Positions 1-8,338 of a stretch of 64,000 nt of DNA are shown here, piece after piece. The DNA lies in the NCBI RefSeq assembly GCF_000429985.1, contig NZ_AUCX01000020.1, forward strand, positions 38,154 to 102,153. Direction: 5' to 3'. A program made the position numbers and the translations under genes. The first letter of the stretch is position 1; every line of letters starts with the position of its first letter. Origin of the DNA: Maridesulfovibrio bastinii DSM 16055 (GTDB lineage: Bacteria; Desulfobacterota; Desulfovibrionia; Desulfovibrionales; Desulfovibrionaceae). The notes beneath the pieces were generated by a model that saw only the letters and a program-made list of their open reading frames with translations, was not told where the DNA came from and ran no database searches.

Positions 1-586
1 CTGCTTTGCCGATTTCAATGGTATAACTTTCATCCGGGACTTCCCCGCTGACACCGTAGAGCATTTTATGCTCAAGAAAAACCACCGGATTGTCATCGCG
101 AATGGCACTGATGAGCAGTCCCTTGGCATCATAAGGGGTTGAAGGAATGGCGACTTTCAATCCGGGAATATTCATAAACCATGATTCAAGGCATTGTGAA
201 TGCTGTGCAGCAGCGCCTATTCCGGCGCCCTGAGGCATGCGCAGAGTCATGGGAACAGTGGATTTGCCGCCGAACATGTAACGCATTTTGGCAGCCTGGT
301 TGAACAGCTGGTCCATGGAAACTCCGATAAAGTCCACGAACATCAGTTCCGCCACAGGGCGCAGACCGCTGAAAGCCGCACCGGTTGCAGCACCGACTAT
401 TGCACTTTCGGTGATAGGTGTGTCTATTACACGTTCTTCCCCGAATTTATCAAAAAGGCCCTGAGTGACACCGAAGCAACCTCCGAACTGTCCCACGTCT
501 TCGCCGAGAATGAACACATTCTCATCTTGCTCCATTTCCTGTCTCAAAGCTTCATTGAGTGCTTGAAGATATGTTTTTTCGGACAT
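1..586 (-). CDS. acoB: Thiamine-dependent dehydrogenase E1 component, beta subunit (partial)
   Basis: Beta subunit of the E1 component of a 2-oxo-acid or acetoin dehydrogenase complex; with the alpha subunit it would bind thiamine diphosphate and transfer the acyl unit to the lipoyl arm of E2. The gene reads off the left edge, so about 195 N-terminal codons are visible of the roughly 320-340 usual for the family. Reading the complement gives [18 protein letters not shown] and then [20 protein letters not shown] and AAQHSQ blocks, all typical of E1 beta. The ATG at 586 has a GGAG box a few bases upstream. It is the last visible gene of the minus-strand operon. The acetoin assignment rests on the linked AcoR-like regulator; a pyruvate or branched-chain substrate is not excluded. 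Confidence 0.9.
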   Translation of the reverse strand, partial: MSEKTYLQALNEALRQEMEQDENVFILGEDVGQFGGCFGVTQGLFDKFGEERVIDTPITESAIVGAATGAAFSGLRPVAELMFVDFIGVSMDQLFNQAAKMRYMFGGKSTVPMTLRMPQGAGIGAAAQHSQCLESWFMNIPGLKVAIPSTPYDAKGLLISAIRDDNPVVFLEHKMLYGVSGEVPDESYTIEIGKA

Positions 587-637
587 TATATTCTCCGTTG
601 AATTTAGTATGAATTATTGAAAATTAACTGGATTGCC

Positions 638-1597
638 TTAGGCGTAAACGTCATCCATAAGCGCACTGACAGGCGGCAGTGGACTTTCCTTGGCAAAGGC
701 AACAGCATCATCAATTTCTTCGGAAATACGAGCTTTGATTTTTTCGACTTCTTTTTCTGTAAGAGTCTTGTTTTCCAGAAGTTTTGCTTCAAAGCGCGGG
801 ATAGGATCTTTCTCCATCCAGTCCTTTAATTCCTGATCACAACGATAGGTGCAGGCATCCCCTTCAAAATGCCCGCGCCAGCGGTATGTTTTGCACTCAA
901 CAAGTGAGGGGCCTTCGCCGTTGCGAGCCCTCTTAACTGCTTCTGCAATAGCTTCCTGAACAGCAAGAACATCGTTGCCGTCTACTACTACGCCGGGCAT
1001 ATCGTATGCGGCTGCACGGTCGGCAATATCAACAACTGCCATGGATTTGCACTGCGGGCAGGATATTCCATATCCGTTGTTTTCGTTGACGAATACTAAA
1101 GGCAGTTTCCATGCACTGGCCATGTTCAGGGATTCCTGAGTTGTTCCCTGATTGGATGCTCCGTCGCCGAAAAAGCAGAGAGTCACGTTATCGGAATGTT
1201 TGTATTTGGAAGCCAGAGCTGCGCCGACGGCAAGAGGTCCACCGCCACCTACGATTCCGTTTGCTCCGAGTATACCGAGGTTAAGATCGGCGATATGCAT
1301 CGAACCGCCTTTTCCTTTGCAGTATCCGGTCTGCCTTCCGAAGATTTCAGCCATCATGAGCTTAACATCTCCGCCTTTGGCAAGGAGGTGTCCGTGACCG
1401 CGGTGGGTACTGGAAATCATATCGGCATCGGTGAGCACTGAACAGGCTCCGGTGGCGACAGCTTCTTCCCCGAGGTAAAGGTGTACGAAGCCGGGAATTT
1501 CGCCTGCGGCGAAAAGTTCCTGCAGCTTCAGCTCAAACATCCTGATCCTGTTCATGGTTTCGTACATTTGAGTCAATGTCTTCTTGCTGAGAGCCAT
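638..1597 (-). CDS. acoA: Thiamine-dependent dehydrogenase E1 component, alpha subunit
   Basis: Alpha subunit (319 aa) of the cytoplasmic E1 decarboxylase/acetoin-cleaving enzyme. The thiamine-diphosphate motif is clear: GDGASNQG near residue 145 followed about 25 residues later by NENNGYG, which fits the GDG-X(25-30)-NN rule. The block GGSMHIAD, typical of this subunit, lies near residue 98. Length is normal for AcoA/PdhA. The ATG at 1597 follows a GAGGAG ribosome site. It lies between the Lin0512 gene (58 bp upstream) and E1 beta (51 bp downstream), giving a tight operon. Substrate (acetoin, pyruvate or a branched 2-oxo acid) cannot be fixed from sequence alone; the AcoR-like regulator favours acetoin. 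Confidence 0.92.
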   Translation of the reverse strand: MALSKKTLTQMYETMNRIRMFELKLQELFAAGEIPGFVHLYLGEEAVATGACSVLTDADMISSTHRGHGHLLAKGGDVKLMMAEIFGRQTGYCKGKGGSMHIADLNLGILGANGIVGGGGPLAVGAALASKYKHSDNVTLCFFGDGASNQGTTQESLNMASAWKLPLVFVNENNGYGISCPQCKSMAVVDIADRAAAYDMPGVVVDGNDVLAVQEAIAEAVKRARNGEGPSLVECKTYRWRGHFEGDACTYRCDQELKDWMEKDPIPRFEAKLLENKTLTEKEVEKIKARISEEIDDAVAFAKESPLPPVSALMDDVYA

Positions 1598-1655
1598 TGT
1601 TGTTTACTCCTCTGGATTGTTCAGCCCGGTAATGATTAATACGGGCCTGTTTTTC

Positions 1656-2048
1656 CTATGCTTCTTCTATTTCAGCCCCGTCCTTTTCCATCCCGATGGA
1701 GACGGTCAGAGCGGCGCATGCGATGACAATATTGCTTACCCCCGGGGCAAAGCAGGGAACTTCTATTCCCGGTACGCTCATCCCGCCTTTGGTCACATTA
1801 AGTGATGCTTCACCTATTGGAATGACAGCGAGGACAGCTTCATGGTCAACTTCTTCCGGTACAGGCACGGCAATTTCCGCGTGGACAAAAACATCCTGAA
1901 AGCGGTCCCTGCCGCATATTTCAACAATGCCGCATAAACATATTCTTGATACCGCATCACGGACTGCTCTTATGGCGGCTTTGGTCATATCCTCGCCGTG
2001 CAGGTCGGCTGCGTATCCAAGTTCTATGGCAAACCGTTTTCGGGACAT
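1656..2048 (-). CDS. Lin0512 family protein
   Basis: Small protein of 130 aa resembling the conserved hypothetical Lin0512 family: it opens with RFAIELGYAADLHGEDMTKA, then a RAVRDAVS block, and ends in a small-residue-rich core (VSNIVIACAALTVSIGM). No catalytic motif, membrane segment or signal peptide is apparent; it should be cytoplasmic. The family has no established biochemical role that I know. The gene starts 7 bp after the stop of E2 and precedes E1 alpha, so it is co-transcribed with the dehydrogenase complex. A role in assembly or in a side reaction of the complex is inference only. Confidence 0.8.
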   Translation of the reverse strand: MSRKRFAIELGYAADLHGEDMTKAAIRAVRDAVSRICLCGIVEICGRDRFQDVFVHAEIAVPVPEEVDHEAVLAVIPIGEASLNVTKGGMSVPGIEVPCFAPGVSNIVIACAALTVSIGMEKDGAEIEEA

Positions 2049-2055
2049 ATCAATC

Positions 2056-3399
2056 CTACATTATCATCAGGCCGGGATTCTCAAGCATGTCTCCAAGCTC
2101 GCGCAGGAAGGCCATTGCCGGAGCTCCATCCGTAGCCATGTGGTTGAAGGTCAGGGAAAGGGTCATCATTGATCTGATCTGGATTTCGCCATCTTTAACA
2201 GCCGGCTTTTCAATAACTCTGCCAACGCCCAGAATTCCGGTTTCCGGTGGATTAAGGATCGGTGTGAAGCCATCCATTCCGAGCATGCTGACGTTGCTTA
2301 TTGTGAACGTACCGCCGGATATCTCATCCATATCCAGTCCGCCGTTGCGGGCTCTTCCAGCTACATCACGAACTTTTGTTTTCAGTTCTTCCAGTGTGTA
2401 GGAATCAGCCATTTTTACGTTGGGAACTATCAATCCGTTTGGAAGAGCTACAGCTATTCCAAGGTTGACATAATTGTGCTGGTGAATGCCGTCATCCTGC
2501 GTTGTGGAGTTCATTATCGGATGGCGTTTTAAAGCGCAGCAGGTGGCGTAAGCGATGATGTCATTGTACGAGAGGCGGTATTCCTTATCGCGCTTGTTGC
2601 GTTCTCTAAGTGATGCGCGCAGGCGGACCATTTCCGTGACATCAAGTTCAACGAATACTGAGAGTTGTGCTGCACCGTTGAGGCTTGCCAGCATGTTGTC
2701 AGCGATGAGCTTGCGGACTCCGTCCATGGGGACGATGGTATCCTGTGCAACAGCTGCCGGCTGTGCTGCTGGCTGTTCAGCCACAGGATTCATGGCGCGC
2801 AGAATATCAGCTTTGGTGATTCGTCCGCCCTCACCGGTTCCGGTGACCTGAGCAAGATCAATTCCTTTTTTACGGGCGAATTCAATGGCTTTCTTGCTGG
2901 CGTTGATGCCTTCGAAAGAAGCATCCGCCGCAGCCTGAACATCCTTCATGGTTATGGAACCGTTACGACCTGTTCCGGTAACAGTTGAAAGGGATATGTT
3001 CAGTTCTTTTGCCAGCTTTCTGGCTGCTGGCATGGCTTTAATGAAGTCTCCTTCATCTTTTGTTGATTCTGTTGAGTCTGAAGTCTCCTTGGGGGAATCT
3101 TTCACCGCGTCGGCTTCACCGGAAGAAGCTTTTCCGGCTTCTGCCTTTGCCGGTGTCTCACCTTCAGCGGCAATGATTGCAAGAACAGCCTGAACTTCAG
3201 CCACTTCTCCTTCCGGCACGATGATCTGATAAAGGATACCACTGGCTGGAGATTCAACCGAGTTGGTTATTTTGTCGGTCTCGACTTCAAAGAGCGGCTC
3301 CCCGGCTTCAACCGGGTCTCCTTCACCTTTGAGCCAGCGGACAACTTTACCTTCTTTCATGGTTAAGCCCCATTTGGGCATTATCACTTCTTGAGCCAT
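2056..3399 (-). CDS. acoC: Dihydrolipoamide acyltransferase (E2) with one lipoyl and two subunit-binding domains
   Basis: E2 core of the dehydrogenase complex (447 aa). Domains in order: a lipoyl domain (residues about 1-80) with the modified lysine in ETDKITNS; an acidic Ser/Ala/Lys linker; two tandem peripheral subunit-binding domains (about 121-157 and 167-203), each ending in VTGTGxxGxIT; an Ala/Pro linker; and the acyltransferase domain with the catalytic FNHMATDG (HxxxDG) near the C terminus. Two binding domains in a row are unusual. The ATG at 3399 has a strong AGGAGGA site. First gene of the operon, about 30 bp below a sigma-54 promoter. E3 is not in the window. AcoC versus another acyltransferase is not certain. 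Confidence 0.9.
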   Translation of the reverse strand: MAQEVIMPKWGLTMKEGKVVRWLKGEGDPVEAGEPLFEVETDKITNSVESPASGILYQIIVPEGEVAEVQAVLAIIAAEGETPAKAEAGKASSGEADAVKDSPKETSDSTESTKDEGDFIKAMPAARKLAKELNISLSTVTGTGRNGSITMKDVQAAADASFEGINASKKAIEFARKKGIDLAQVTGTGEGGRITKADILRAMNPVAEQPAAQPAAVAQDTIVPMDGVRKLIADNMLASLNGAAQLSVFVELDVTEMVRLRASLRERNKRDKEYRLSYNDIIAYATCCALKRHPIMNSTTQDDGIHQHNYVNLGIAVALPNGLIVPNVKMADSYTLEELKTKVRDVAGRARNGGLDMDEISGGTFTISNVSMLGMDGFTPILNPPETGILGVGRVIEKPAVKDGEIQIRSMMTLSLTFNHMATDGAPAMAFLRELGDMLENPGLMIM

Positions 3400-3441
3400 G
3401 ACCGGTCCTCCTGATTTTAGTACTTAGTTGAAATCGGGAAT

Positions 3442-3458
3442 AGCAATGGTGATGCCAA
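3442..3458 (-). promoter_or_regulatory. Sigma-54 (-24/-12) promoter of the dehydrogenase operon
   Basis: On the minus strand the sequence is TTGGCATCACCATTGCT, which matches the sigma-54 consensus TTGGCAC-N5-TTGCT in both boxes, with the GG and GC dinucleotides exactly 10 bases apart. The expected start of transcription lies about 12 bp further on, near 3430, leaving a leader of about 30 bases before the E2 start codon. A sigma-54 activator is encoded divergently next to it. Confidence 0.85.
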
Positions 3459-3520
3459 GAATATAAGTGTATAAATATCAATACCTTGTTTGGGAGTTAT
3501 GGAGATTGGATATAAATGTG

Positions 3521-3537
3521 TGTTCTGTAGTTGAACA
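3521..3537. promoter_or_regulatory. Dyad TGTTC-N7-GAACA, candidate activator site 1
   Basis: Perfect inverted repeat with 5-bp arms and a 7-bp spacer, centred about 85 bp upstream of the -12 box of the sigma-54 promoter at 3442-3458. That is the usual distance for an enhancer site of a sigma-54 activator. The same arms and spacing recur at 3624-3640. Confidence 0.65.
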
Positions 3538-3622
3538 AACAGACCTGAGAGCTATAGCGAGTGTTTTAATTGGTGTAACAGTATGAAATTAAATACTTTT
3601 ATTGCGTTACTAGTCCGTTTAT

Positions 3623-3641
3623 GTGTTCGAATTATGAACAC
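3623..3641. promoter_or_regulatory. Dyad GTGTTC-N7-GAACAC, candidate activator site 2
   Basis: Second copy of the TGTTC-N7-GAACA dyad, here with 6-bp arms. It lies between the operon promoter and the regulator gene, and directly before a TTGACA hexamer at 3642-3647, so it could serve both enhancer function and autoregulation. It overlaps an upstream in-frame ATG at 3621 and is one reason for placing the regulator start downstream. Confidence 0.6.
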
Positions 3642-3719
3642 TTGACATGTGGAATGCCGTTGCGTCAGATAATAATTCAATTAACTACAATAAAAACTGC
3701 CTTGCCATGGAGACTGAGA

Positions 3720-5786
3720 ATGCACTTACTTCTTAGAGACGGTGACGGCTTTGAAATTTGTACGACACCGGATGAACATATAGATATTCCAACATTTTCA
3801 ATATGTTGTTCCGGTTCTCAACGAGGTCCGAAAGCGGATTATTCTAAATGGAAGGATTTTGTTGAAGGTCATAAAGTAGATCTTAGTTCAATTGATGAGA
3901 ATATAGTCAGCTCATGGAACAGGTGCCGGGATATGGCGGTTGATCCTGCTCCGCGCAGTTGCTGGGACTTTATGCCCATGTCCCAGCTTGAGCCTTTTAC
4001 TTCCACACTTGAAAAAATATGCAAAGATGTTGAAAGCACTGCTTACGAAGCGATCCGCAGTAAGGGGCTGCTGATGACTTTTACCAATGCCAAAGCTCGG
4101 GTGGCCCGCACCTGCGGCGATCTGGAAGTACTGCGTCAGGCTGACCGCCTTAATTTCGGTCCCGGTGCCAACTGGGCTGAAGAATGTGTGGGCACAAATG
4201 CTATAGGTACAGCTCTCAGTACCGGGCGGCCAATGCAGGTTTTCGGCGAAGAACATTTCTGCCAGAGCCACCACCTCTGGAATTGTACTGCCGCTCCGAT
4301 TCTAGATCCTCATGGCCGTATCTGGGGTTGTTTTGATATCTCAGGGCCGACTTCTTCAGATCACAGCAAGAATATGGAATTGGTCCTACAGGCTACAAGA
4401 GCTCTTGAGCAGCGTTTAAGCAGTCTCTACTGCTCGGAGCTTGAGGGGCATCTCGGTTCACTTTTTTCCTCTATGTTCAATTCCGTAATGACCGGAGTAA
4501 TTTCGCTGGACGCTTCCGGCAAAATTATCAGTGCCAGCAGTGCCGCCGAGACTCTCTTGGGCAGCCCGTGGGGAACTCTGCGCGGACAGCGCGCTCGTGA
4601 TTATTTTGATTATGATGATTTTCTTGCCAAGACAAAACACTCCTCAATGAGCAAACCGATTGTCATGCGCTGTCTGGTTAATCCGGATTTATTTGTACGC
4701 GGGTTGACCATCTACAGCTCTACCGGAAGCCGGTTGGATACGGTTGTGACCATCTGCGAAAAACAGACCCACCACCAGTTTGCTGTATCCGATGAGCGGA
4801 ATCAGTATAACAACCAGTCAACGGAAGAATCTCCTGAAGGGTTCGAACATATTCTGCACACCAGCAAATGCATGGGGCAGGTTATCCGGAAGGCCGCGAG
4901 AGCGGCTCGAACTCCGTCTACAGTACTGCTTTATGGAGAATCCGGTACAGGTAAGGAACTATTTGCCAGAGGTATCCATAAATCAGGTCCAAGGTCTGAA
5001 AAGCCTTTCATCGCCATGAACTGCGGAGCTTTTTCTGAGGAGCTGATTCAAAGTGAGCTTTTCGGGTATAACGCCGGGGCTTTTACCGGAGCTTTGAAAC
5101 AGGGCCGTGCCGGTAGATTTCAACGGGCTGATAAAGGAGTTCTTTTTCTAGATGAGATTTCTGAAATGCCATTATCCCAGCAGGTCAATCTGCTCAGGGT
5201 GCTTGAAGAAAAGCAGGTTGTTCCGGTCGGAGGGACAACTCCACAGCCGGTTGATGTAAAAATAGTCGCCGCAACAAACAAAGATTTGTTTAAACTGGTC
5301 AAACAGGGACAGTTTCGTGAGGACCTGTATTATCGCCTAAATGTGGTTGGTATCGAACTGCCTCCACTCAGAGACAGAGGCGATGATGTGGTGCTGCTGG
5401 CTGAATTTCATCTAAAGCGCATGTGTGAAGATTTTGGTATAGAATGTGATGGAATGACTGAAGAGGTCCGTGATATTCTTATGCATTACGAATGGCCGGG
5501 AAACGTTCGGGAACTAGTTAATTGTATTGAATATGCCATAAACAACATGTCAGAATCATGGCTGGAGGCGAAGCATCTGCCTGAGTCTCTTGTTGATAAA
5601 ACAAAAGATGCGCACACGCCTATTGCTCTTTTAAGCAGCGGTTTCACCCTCAAAGATATGGAAGCCAATACTATTCGTGAAGCTTTGGATTTTTATGACG
5701 GCAACATAAGCAAAACTGCAAAAGCTCTGGGAATAGGACGAAATACTCTCTATGCCAAAATGCAGCGGCACGGGATAGAGCTTTAG
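3720..5786 (+). CDS. acoR: AcoR-like sigma-54-dependent transcriptional activator
   Basis: Enhancer-binding protein (688 aa from this start). N-terminal sensor region (about residues 30-210, with SSWNRC and the EECVGTNAIGTA block of AcoR-type GAF domains), a PAS-like segment (about 240-330), the AAA+ domain (about 375-605) with Walker A GESGTGKE near 405, GAFTGA for sigma-54 contact, Walker B VLFLDEIS, and a C-terminal Fis-type helix-turn-helix (NISKTAKALGIGRNTLYAKM). ATG 3720 is chosen because GGAG sits 7 bases upstream; ATG 3621 lies inside a dyad and has no ribosome site. Divergent from the dehydrogenase operon, which it most likely activates in response to acetoin or a similar ligand. Confidence 0.88.
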   Translation: MHLLLRDGDGFEICTTPDEHIDIPTFSICCSGSQRGPKADYSKWKDFVEGHKVDLSSIDENIVSSWNRCRDMAVDPAPRSCWDFMPMSQLEPFTSTLEKICKDVESTAYEAIRSKGLLMTFTNAKARVARTCGDLEVLRQADRLNFGPGANWAEECVGTNAIGTALSTGRPMQVFGEEHFCQSHHLWNCTAAPILDPHGRIWGCFDISGPTSSDHSKNMELVLQATRALEQRLSSLYCSELEGHLGSLFSSMFNSVMTGVISLDASGKIISASSAAETLLGSPWGTLRGQRARDYFDYDDFLAKTKHSSMSKPIVMRCLVNPDLFVRGLTIYSSTGSRLDTVVTICEKQTHHQFAVSDERNQYNNQSTEESPEGFEHILHTSKCMGQVIRKAARAARTPSTVLLYGESGTGKELFARGIHKSGPRSEKPFIAMNCGAFSEELIQSELFGYNAGAFTGALKQGRAGRFQRADKGVLFLDEISEMPLSQQVNLLRVLEEKQVVPVGGTTPQPVDVKIVAATNKDLFKLVKQGQFREDLYYRLNVVGIELPPLRDRGDDVVLLAEFHLKRMCEDFGIECDGMTEEVRDILMHYEWPGNVRELVNCIEYAINNMSESWLEAKHLPESLVDKTKDAHTPIALLSSGFTLKDMEANTIREALDFYDGNISKTAKALGIGRNTLYAKMQRHGIEL

Positions 5787-6132
5787 CGAAGCGACCTATA
5801 TTGCACCTTCTTCGACAGAATCTGTCAGGAGTTTGAGTTACTTCTTATGGCGCAGAACTGTTCCAATATATAAGGACAGGGACTGCTTAATCTTCTTTTA
5901 CGACTGCAACATCCTTTCCAGATTTAACTATCCGTATAATATGTCTTAATATTTTGAATCAGCGTATGTTTTGTTATATTAAATTAAACATTTTGAAAAT
6001 ATGTTCTGTTTCATGGAAAAATGTAAAACAATAGTGTGTACTGCTTTAATAAAAATTAGAGTTGGCATTGCTCTATTTGTTTTTTGCTTCAGACGTATTG
6101 TGTTTAATGAATTTAAAATATGAGAGATGTTT
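5787..6132. other. Intergenic region between the two sigma-54 activators
   Basis: AT-rich gap of 346 bp with no convincing gene. It holds a short palindrome GACAGA-A-TCTGTC (5814-5826) without a following T-tract. A TTGGCAT at 6063-6069 looks like a -24 box, but no GC follows at the required distance. I see no clear terminator or promoter. Confidence 0.5.
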
Positions 6133-7872
6133 ATGCGCATTGCTGAAATTATGCAGCATCCGGTTCATGTGTTGTCTGTGGATAAAAAACTACAGGACGC
6201 GGCAGAAATTTTTTACAGCAATAAAATTCATGGGGTCCATATTATAGGACGAAATGGCAAACCCGTTGGAATGTTCACATCTGAAGATTTAATCAAAGCT
6301 GCAGCTCAGGGCAGTTCTCTGGAAGATTCTATAGGCAAATATATGCGGGAGATGATCTGCACCGTAAATGCCGAAACACACTTGAATGAAATATGCTGGG
6401 ATAATTCATCATACCTTGCTGTAAGTGATGGCGGTAGGATTGTTGGTGGCCTTGATGTTTCTTTTCTCACTAATCTCACCAATGAACTCAATGATATAAT
6501 CGATATCTCTTTTGACGGGATATTCATAACCGACGAAAATGGACGGGTCATACTGGTTAACAAGGCTTATGAACGCATTACGGGAATAAGGGCTGCTGAA
6601 GTTCTTGGTCAGACAATGTCCGAACTTGTTGAAAAGGGTTTTTATGATGAGTCTGTCACTGTTCAGGTTATGGAATCCGGTAAAATCAAAACCATTGTGC
6701 AGAAATTGCGCACCGGCAAGACCATAGTTGTTACAGGTAATCCGCTTTTTGACAGCTCAGGGAAAATCAGCCGTGTGGTTACAAATGTAAGGGATGTTAC
6801 CGAGCTTAGACAGCTTCAGCGTGAGTTAGAAAAAATTTCAGAGCTTAAAAGTCATTATAAGCAGGAGCTTGAGACCTTAAAGCGCAGTACCGGTGATAAA
6901 AAGATTATTATCAGATCAAAAAAGATGCGTGAGGTTTACGATCAGGCTATGCGCCTGTCCCGTGTTGATTCTACCGTGCTCATTTCAGGAGAGTCCGGGG
7001 TCGGAAAAGAAATTATGGCCGGGATAATTCACAAACACGGTCCCAGAAGGAAAAATCCGTTTATTAAAATCAGCTGCGCCGCAATACCGGAACATCTGCT
7101 GGAATCTGAACTTTTTGGTTACATGCCGGGAGCATTCACCGGAGCTTTGAGCAGTGGAAAGCCGGGCATGTTCGAGCTGGCTAACCATGGAACCCTTTTT
7201 CTGGATGAGATAGGCGAAATGCCTTTAGGACTGCAATCCAAGTTACTCCGGGTTTTACAGGAACAGTCCATAGTCCGGGTCGGCGGTGTCAGTTCCTTAA
7301 ATGTTGATGTGCGGATCATCGCGGCCACCAATCGTGATCTTGAACTGATGGTCGCTAGAAAAGAGTTTAGAAATGATCTGTTTTATCGCCTCAATGTAGT
7401 CCCGCTGGTAATTCCGCCTTTACGGGAAAGAGAAGAGGCTATTATTGATTTTATTTACCATTTTCTTGGTAAGTATAACAGTAAATATGGCATGAACAGG
7501 CAGCTAGAACCGGGTGCTTTGGATTTTCTGGCATCCAGAGATTGGCCCGGTAATGTGAGGGAGCTTGAAAACGCCATAGAGCGGGTTGTGGTTATGGCTC
7601 ATTCAGAAATTATAAGCCAAAACGAAGTAACACGAATATTATATAAATCTAACAAAGAAGATAATAAGTCTGATGATATTGATCGCAGTAAGAAAGATGG
7701 TGATTCGTTGTATTTAAAGAGAATAGTTGAACAGTCTGAGCGAAGGGCGATTATTAATGCACTATCTATCTATAAAAGTACAAGAAAATCAGCAAAAGCC
7801 TTAGGCGTAAATCAGTCTACTATAGTTAGAAAAGCAAAAAAATTGGGGATAAATCTCTCCGATGCACAATAG
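6133..7872 (+). CDS. CBS-PAS-AAA+ sigma-54 activator with TyrR-like HTH
   Basis: Sigma-54 activator (579 aa). An N-terminal pair of CBS repeats (about 1-120, MRIAEIMQHPV and GMFTSEDLIKAA), a PAS domain (about 125-235, DGIFITDENGRVILVNKA), a short coiled coil, the AAA+ domain with GESGVGKE near 285, GAFTGA and VRIIAATNRD, and a C-terminal HTH (KSTRKSAKALGVNQSTIV) that resembles TyrR. CBS pairs usually bind adenine nucleotides, so energy status may be one input; this is inference. ATG 6133 is preferred to ATG 6127 since GAGAG ends 6 bases before it. Three dyads with a 6-bp spacer lie just downstream, and the next operon is the probable target. Confidence 0.88.
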   Translation: MRIAEIMQHPVHVLSVDKKLQDAAEIFYSNKIHGVHIIGRNGKPVGMFTSEDLIKAAAQGSSLEDSIGKYMREMICTVNAETHLNEICWDNSSYLAVSDGGRIVGGLDVSFLTNLTNELNDIIDISFDGIFITDENGRVILVNKAYERITGIRAAEVLGQTMSELVEKGFYDESVTVQVMESGKIKTIVQKLRTGKTIVVTGNPLFDSSGKISRVVTNVRDVTELRQLQRELEKISELKSHYKQELETLKRSTGDKKIIIRSKKMREVYDQAMRLSRVDSTVLISGESGVGKEIMAGIIHKHGPRRKNPFIKISCAAIPEHLLESELFGYMPGAFTGALSSGKPGMFELANHGTLFLDEIGEMPLGLQSKLLRVLQEQSIVRVGGVSSLNVDVRIIAATNRDLELMVARKEFRNDLFYRLNVVPLVIPPLREREEAIIDFIYHFLGKYNSKYGMNRQLEPGALDFLASRDWPGNVRELENAIERVVVMAHSEIISQNEVTRILYKSNKEDNKSDDIDRSKKDGDSLYLKRIVEQSERRAIINALSIYKSTRKSAKALGVNQSTIVRKAKKLGINLSDAQ

Positions 7873-7876
7873 CATC
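7861..7876. promoter_or_regulatory. GATGC-N6-GCATC dyad 1
   Basis: Perfect 5-bp arms with a 6-bp spacer. It overlaps the last codons and stop codon of the activator gene. It is centred exactly 20 bp (two helical turns) before dyad 2. The 6-bp spacer equals that of TyrR boxes, in keeping with the TyrR-like HTH of the neighbouring activator. Confidence 0.7.
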
Positions 7877-7880
7877 ATGC

Positions 7881-7896
7881 GATGCAATTATGCATC
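7881..7896. promoter_or_regulatory. GATGC-N6-GCATC dyad 2
   Basis: Second copy, extended to GATGCA-N4-TGCATC. Phased with dyad 1 by 20 bp, as expected for two dimers bound on one face of the helix. Confidence 0.7.
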
Positions 7897-8040
7897 TATT
7901 GGTGCTTCATTCATAAAAGAATTATTAAAATAGATTATATAAATGTTGGCTGCTATGCATTACTGATATTCACAATGATTTATTTAAATTTATAATATCG
8001 TCTTTTTATCTTTTTACTGTCCCTAGTTTAGATAACTTGT

Positions 8041-8056
8041 GATGCTTTTTTGCATC
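8041..8056. promoter_or_regulatory. GATGC-N6-GCATC dyad 3
   Basis: Third copy, with arms extended to GTGATGC and GCATCAC around a T6 spacer. It is about 110 bp before the candidate sigma-54 promoter of the next operon, within the usual range for an enhancer site. Confidence 0.7.
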
Positions 8057-8165
8057 ACCATAACATCTAAAATCTATCTTAAAGTTATATATATTTCATT
8101 TTTTGTATTCATAACCAGCTATAAAATCAGAATATTACAATATTGTTTTATGAGATGCCAGTTCC

Positions 8166-8180
8166 AGGCACGGTTTTTGT
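8166..8180 (+). promoter_or_regulatory. Candidate sigma-54 promoter of the alcohol/aldehyde operon
   Basis: AGGCACGGTTTTTGT has the -24 box GGCACG and a TTG-type -12 box with the GG and GT elements 10 bases apart; the consensus has GC at -12, so the match is imperfect. Position relative to the dyads supports it. The predicted start falls near 8190, next to the palindrome AAAACGCGCGTTTT (8191-8204). Confidence 0.5.
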
Positions 8181-8211
8181 TATAAATAAAAAAACGCGCG
8201 TTTTCTTAACC

Positions 8212-8265
8212 CTGTCTGAAACCTTTCATCGCGGTCAGTATTCCGCGGCATTCTGGCACAGACAG
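8212..8265 (+). other. Nested stem-loop in the operon leader
   Basis: Outer arms CTGTCTG (8212-8218) and CAGACAG (8259-8265) enclose inner arms CGCGG (8230-8234) and CCGCG (8243-8247). It lies in the predicted 5' leader, 73 bp before the first start codon. No known riboswitch is recognised. Confidence 0.4.
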
Positions 8266-8338
8266 TGTTTCATGCTCAAGGGGACAGGAAGAGGCAAAAG
8301 ATTTGCCCGTATGATTCAACTCGAACAGGAGGCATATA

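Noticed and set aside
200..601. Open frame on the plus strand across the E1 beta gene
   Set aside because: It is antisense to a clear E1 beta coding sequence and has no recognisable product.
3642..3670. TTGACA as -35 box of the regulator promoter
   Set aside because: The best -10 candidate (GATAAT) is 20 bp away, outside the usual 16-18 bp, so I did not list it as a promoter.
3621..3719. ATG at 3621 as start of the AcoR-like regulator
   Set aside because: It lies inside a regulatory dyad, has no ribosome site, and the first 33 residues do not look like the family; ATG 3720 has GGAG at 7 bases.
5814..5826. GACAGAATCTGTC palindrome as terminator
   Set aside because: Short stem and no T-tract; possibly an operator but without second copy.
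6063..6080. TTGGCAT as sigma-54 -24 element before the second activator
   Set aside because: No GC at the obligatory 10-base distance.
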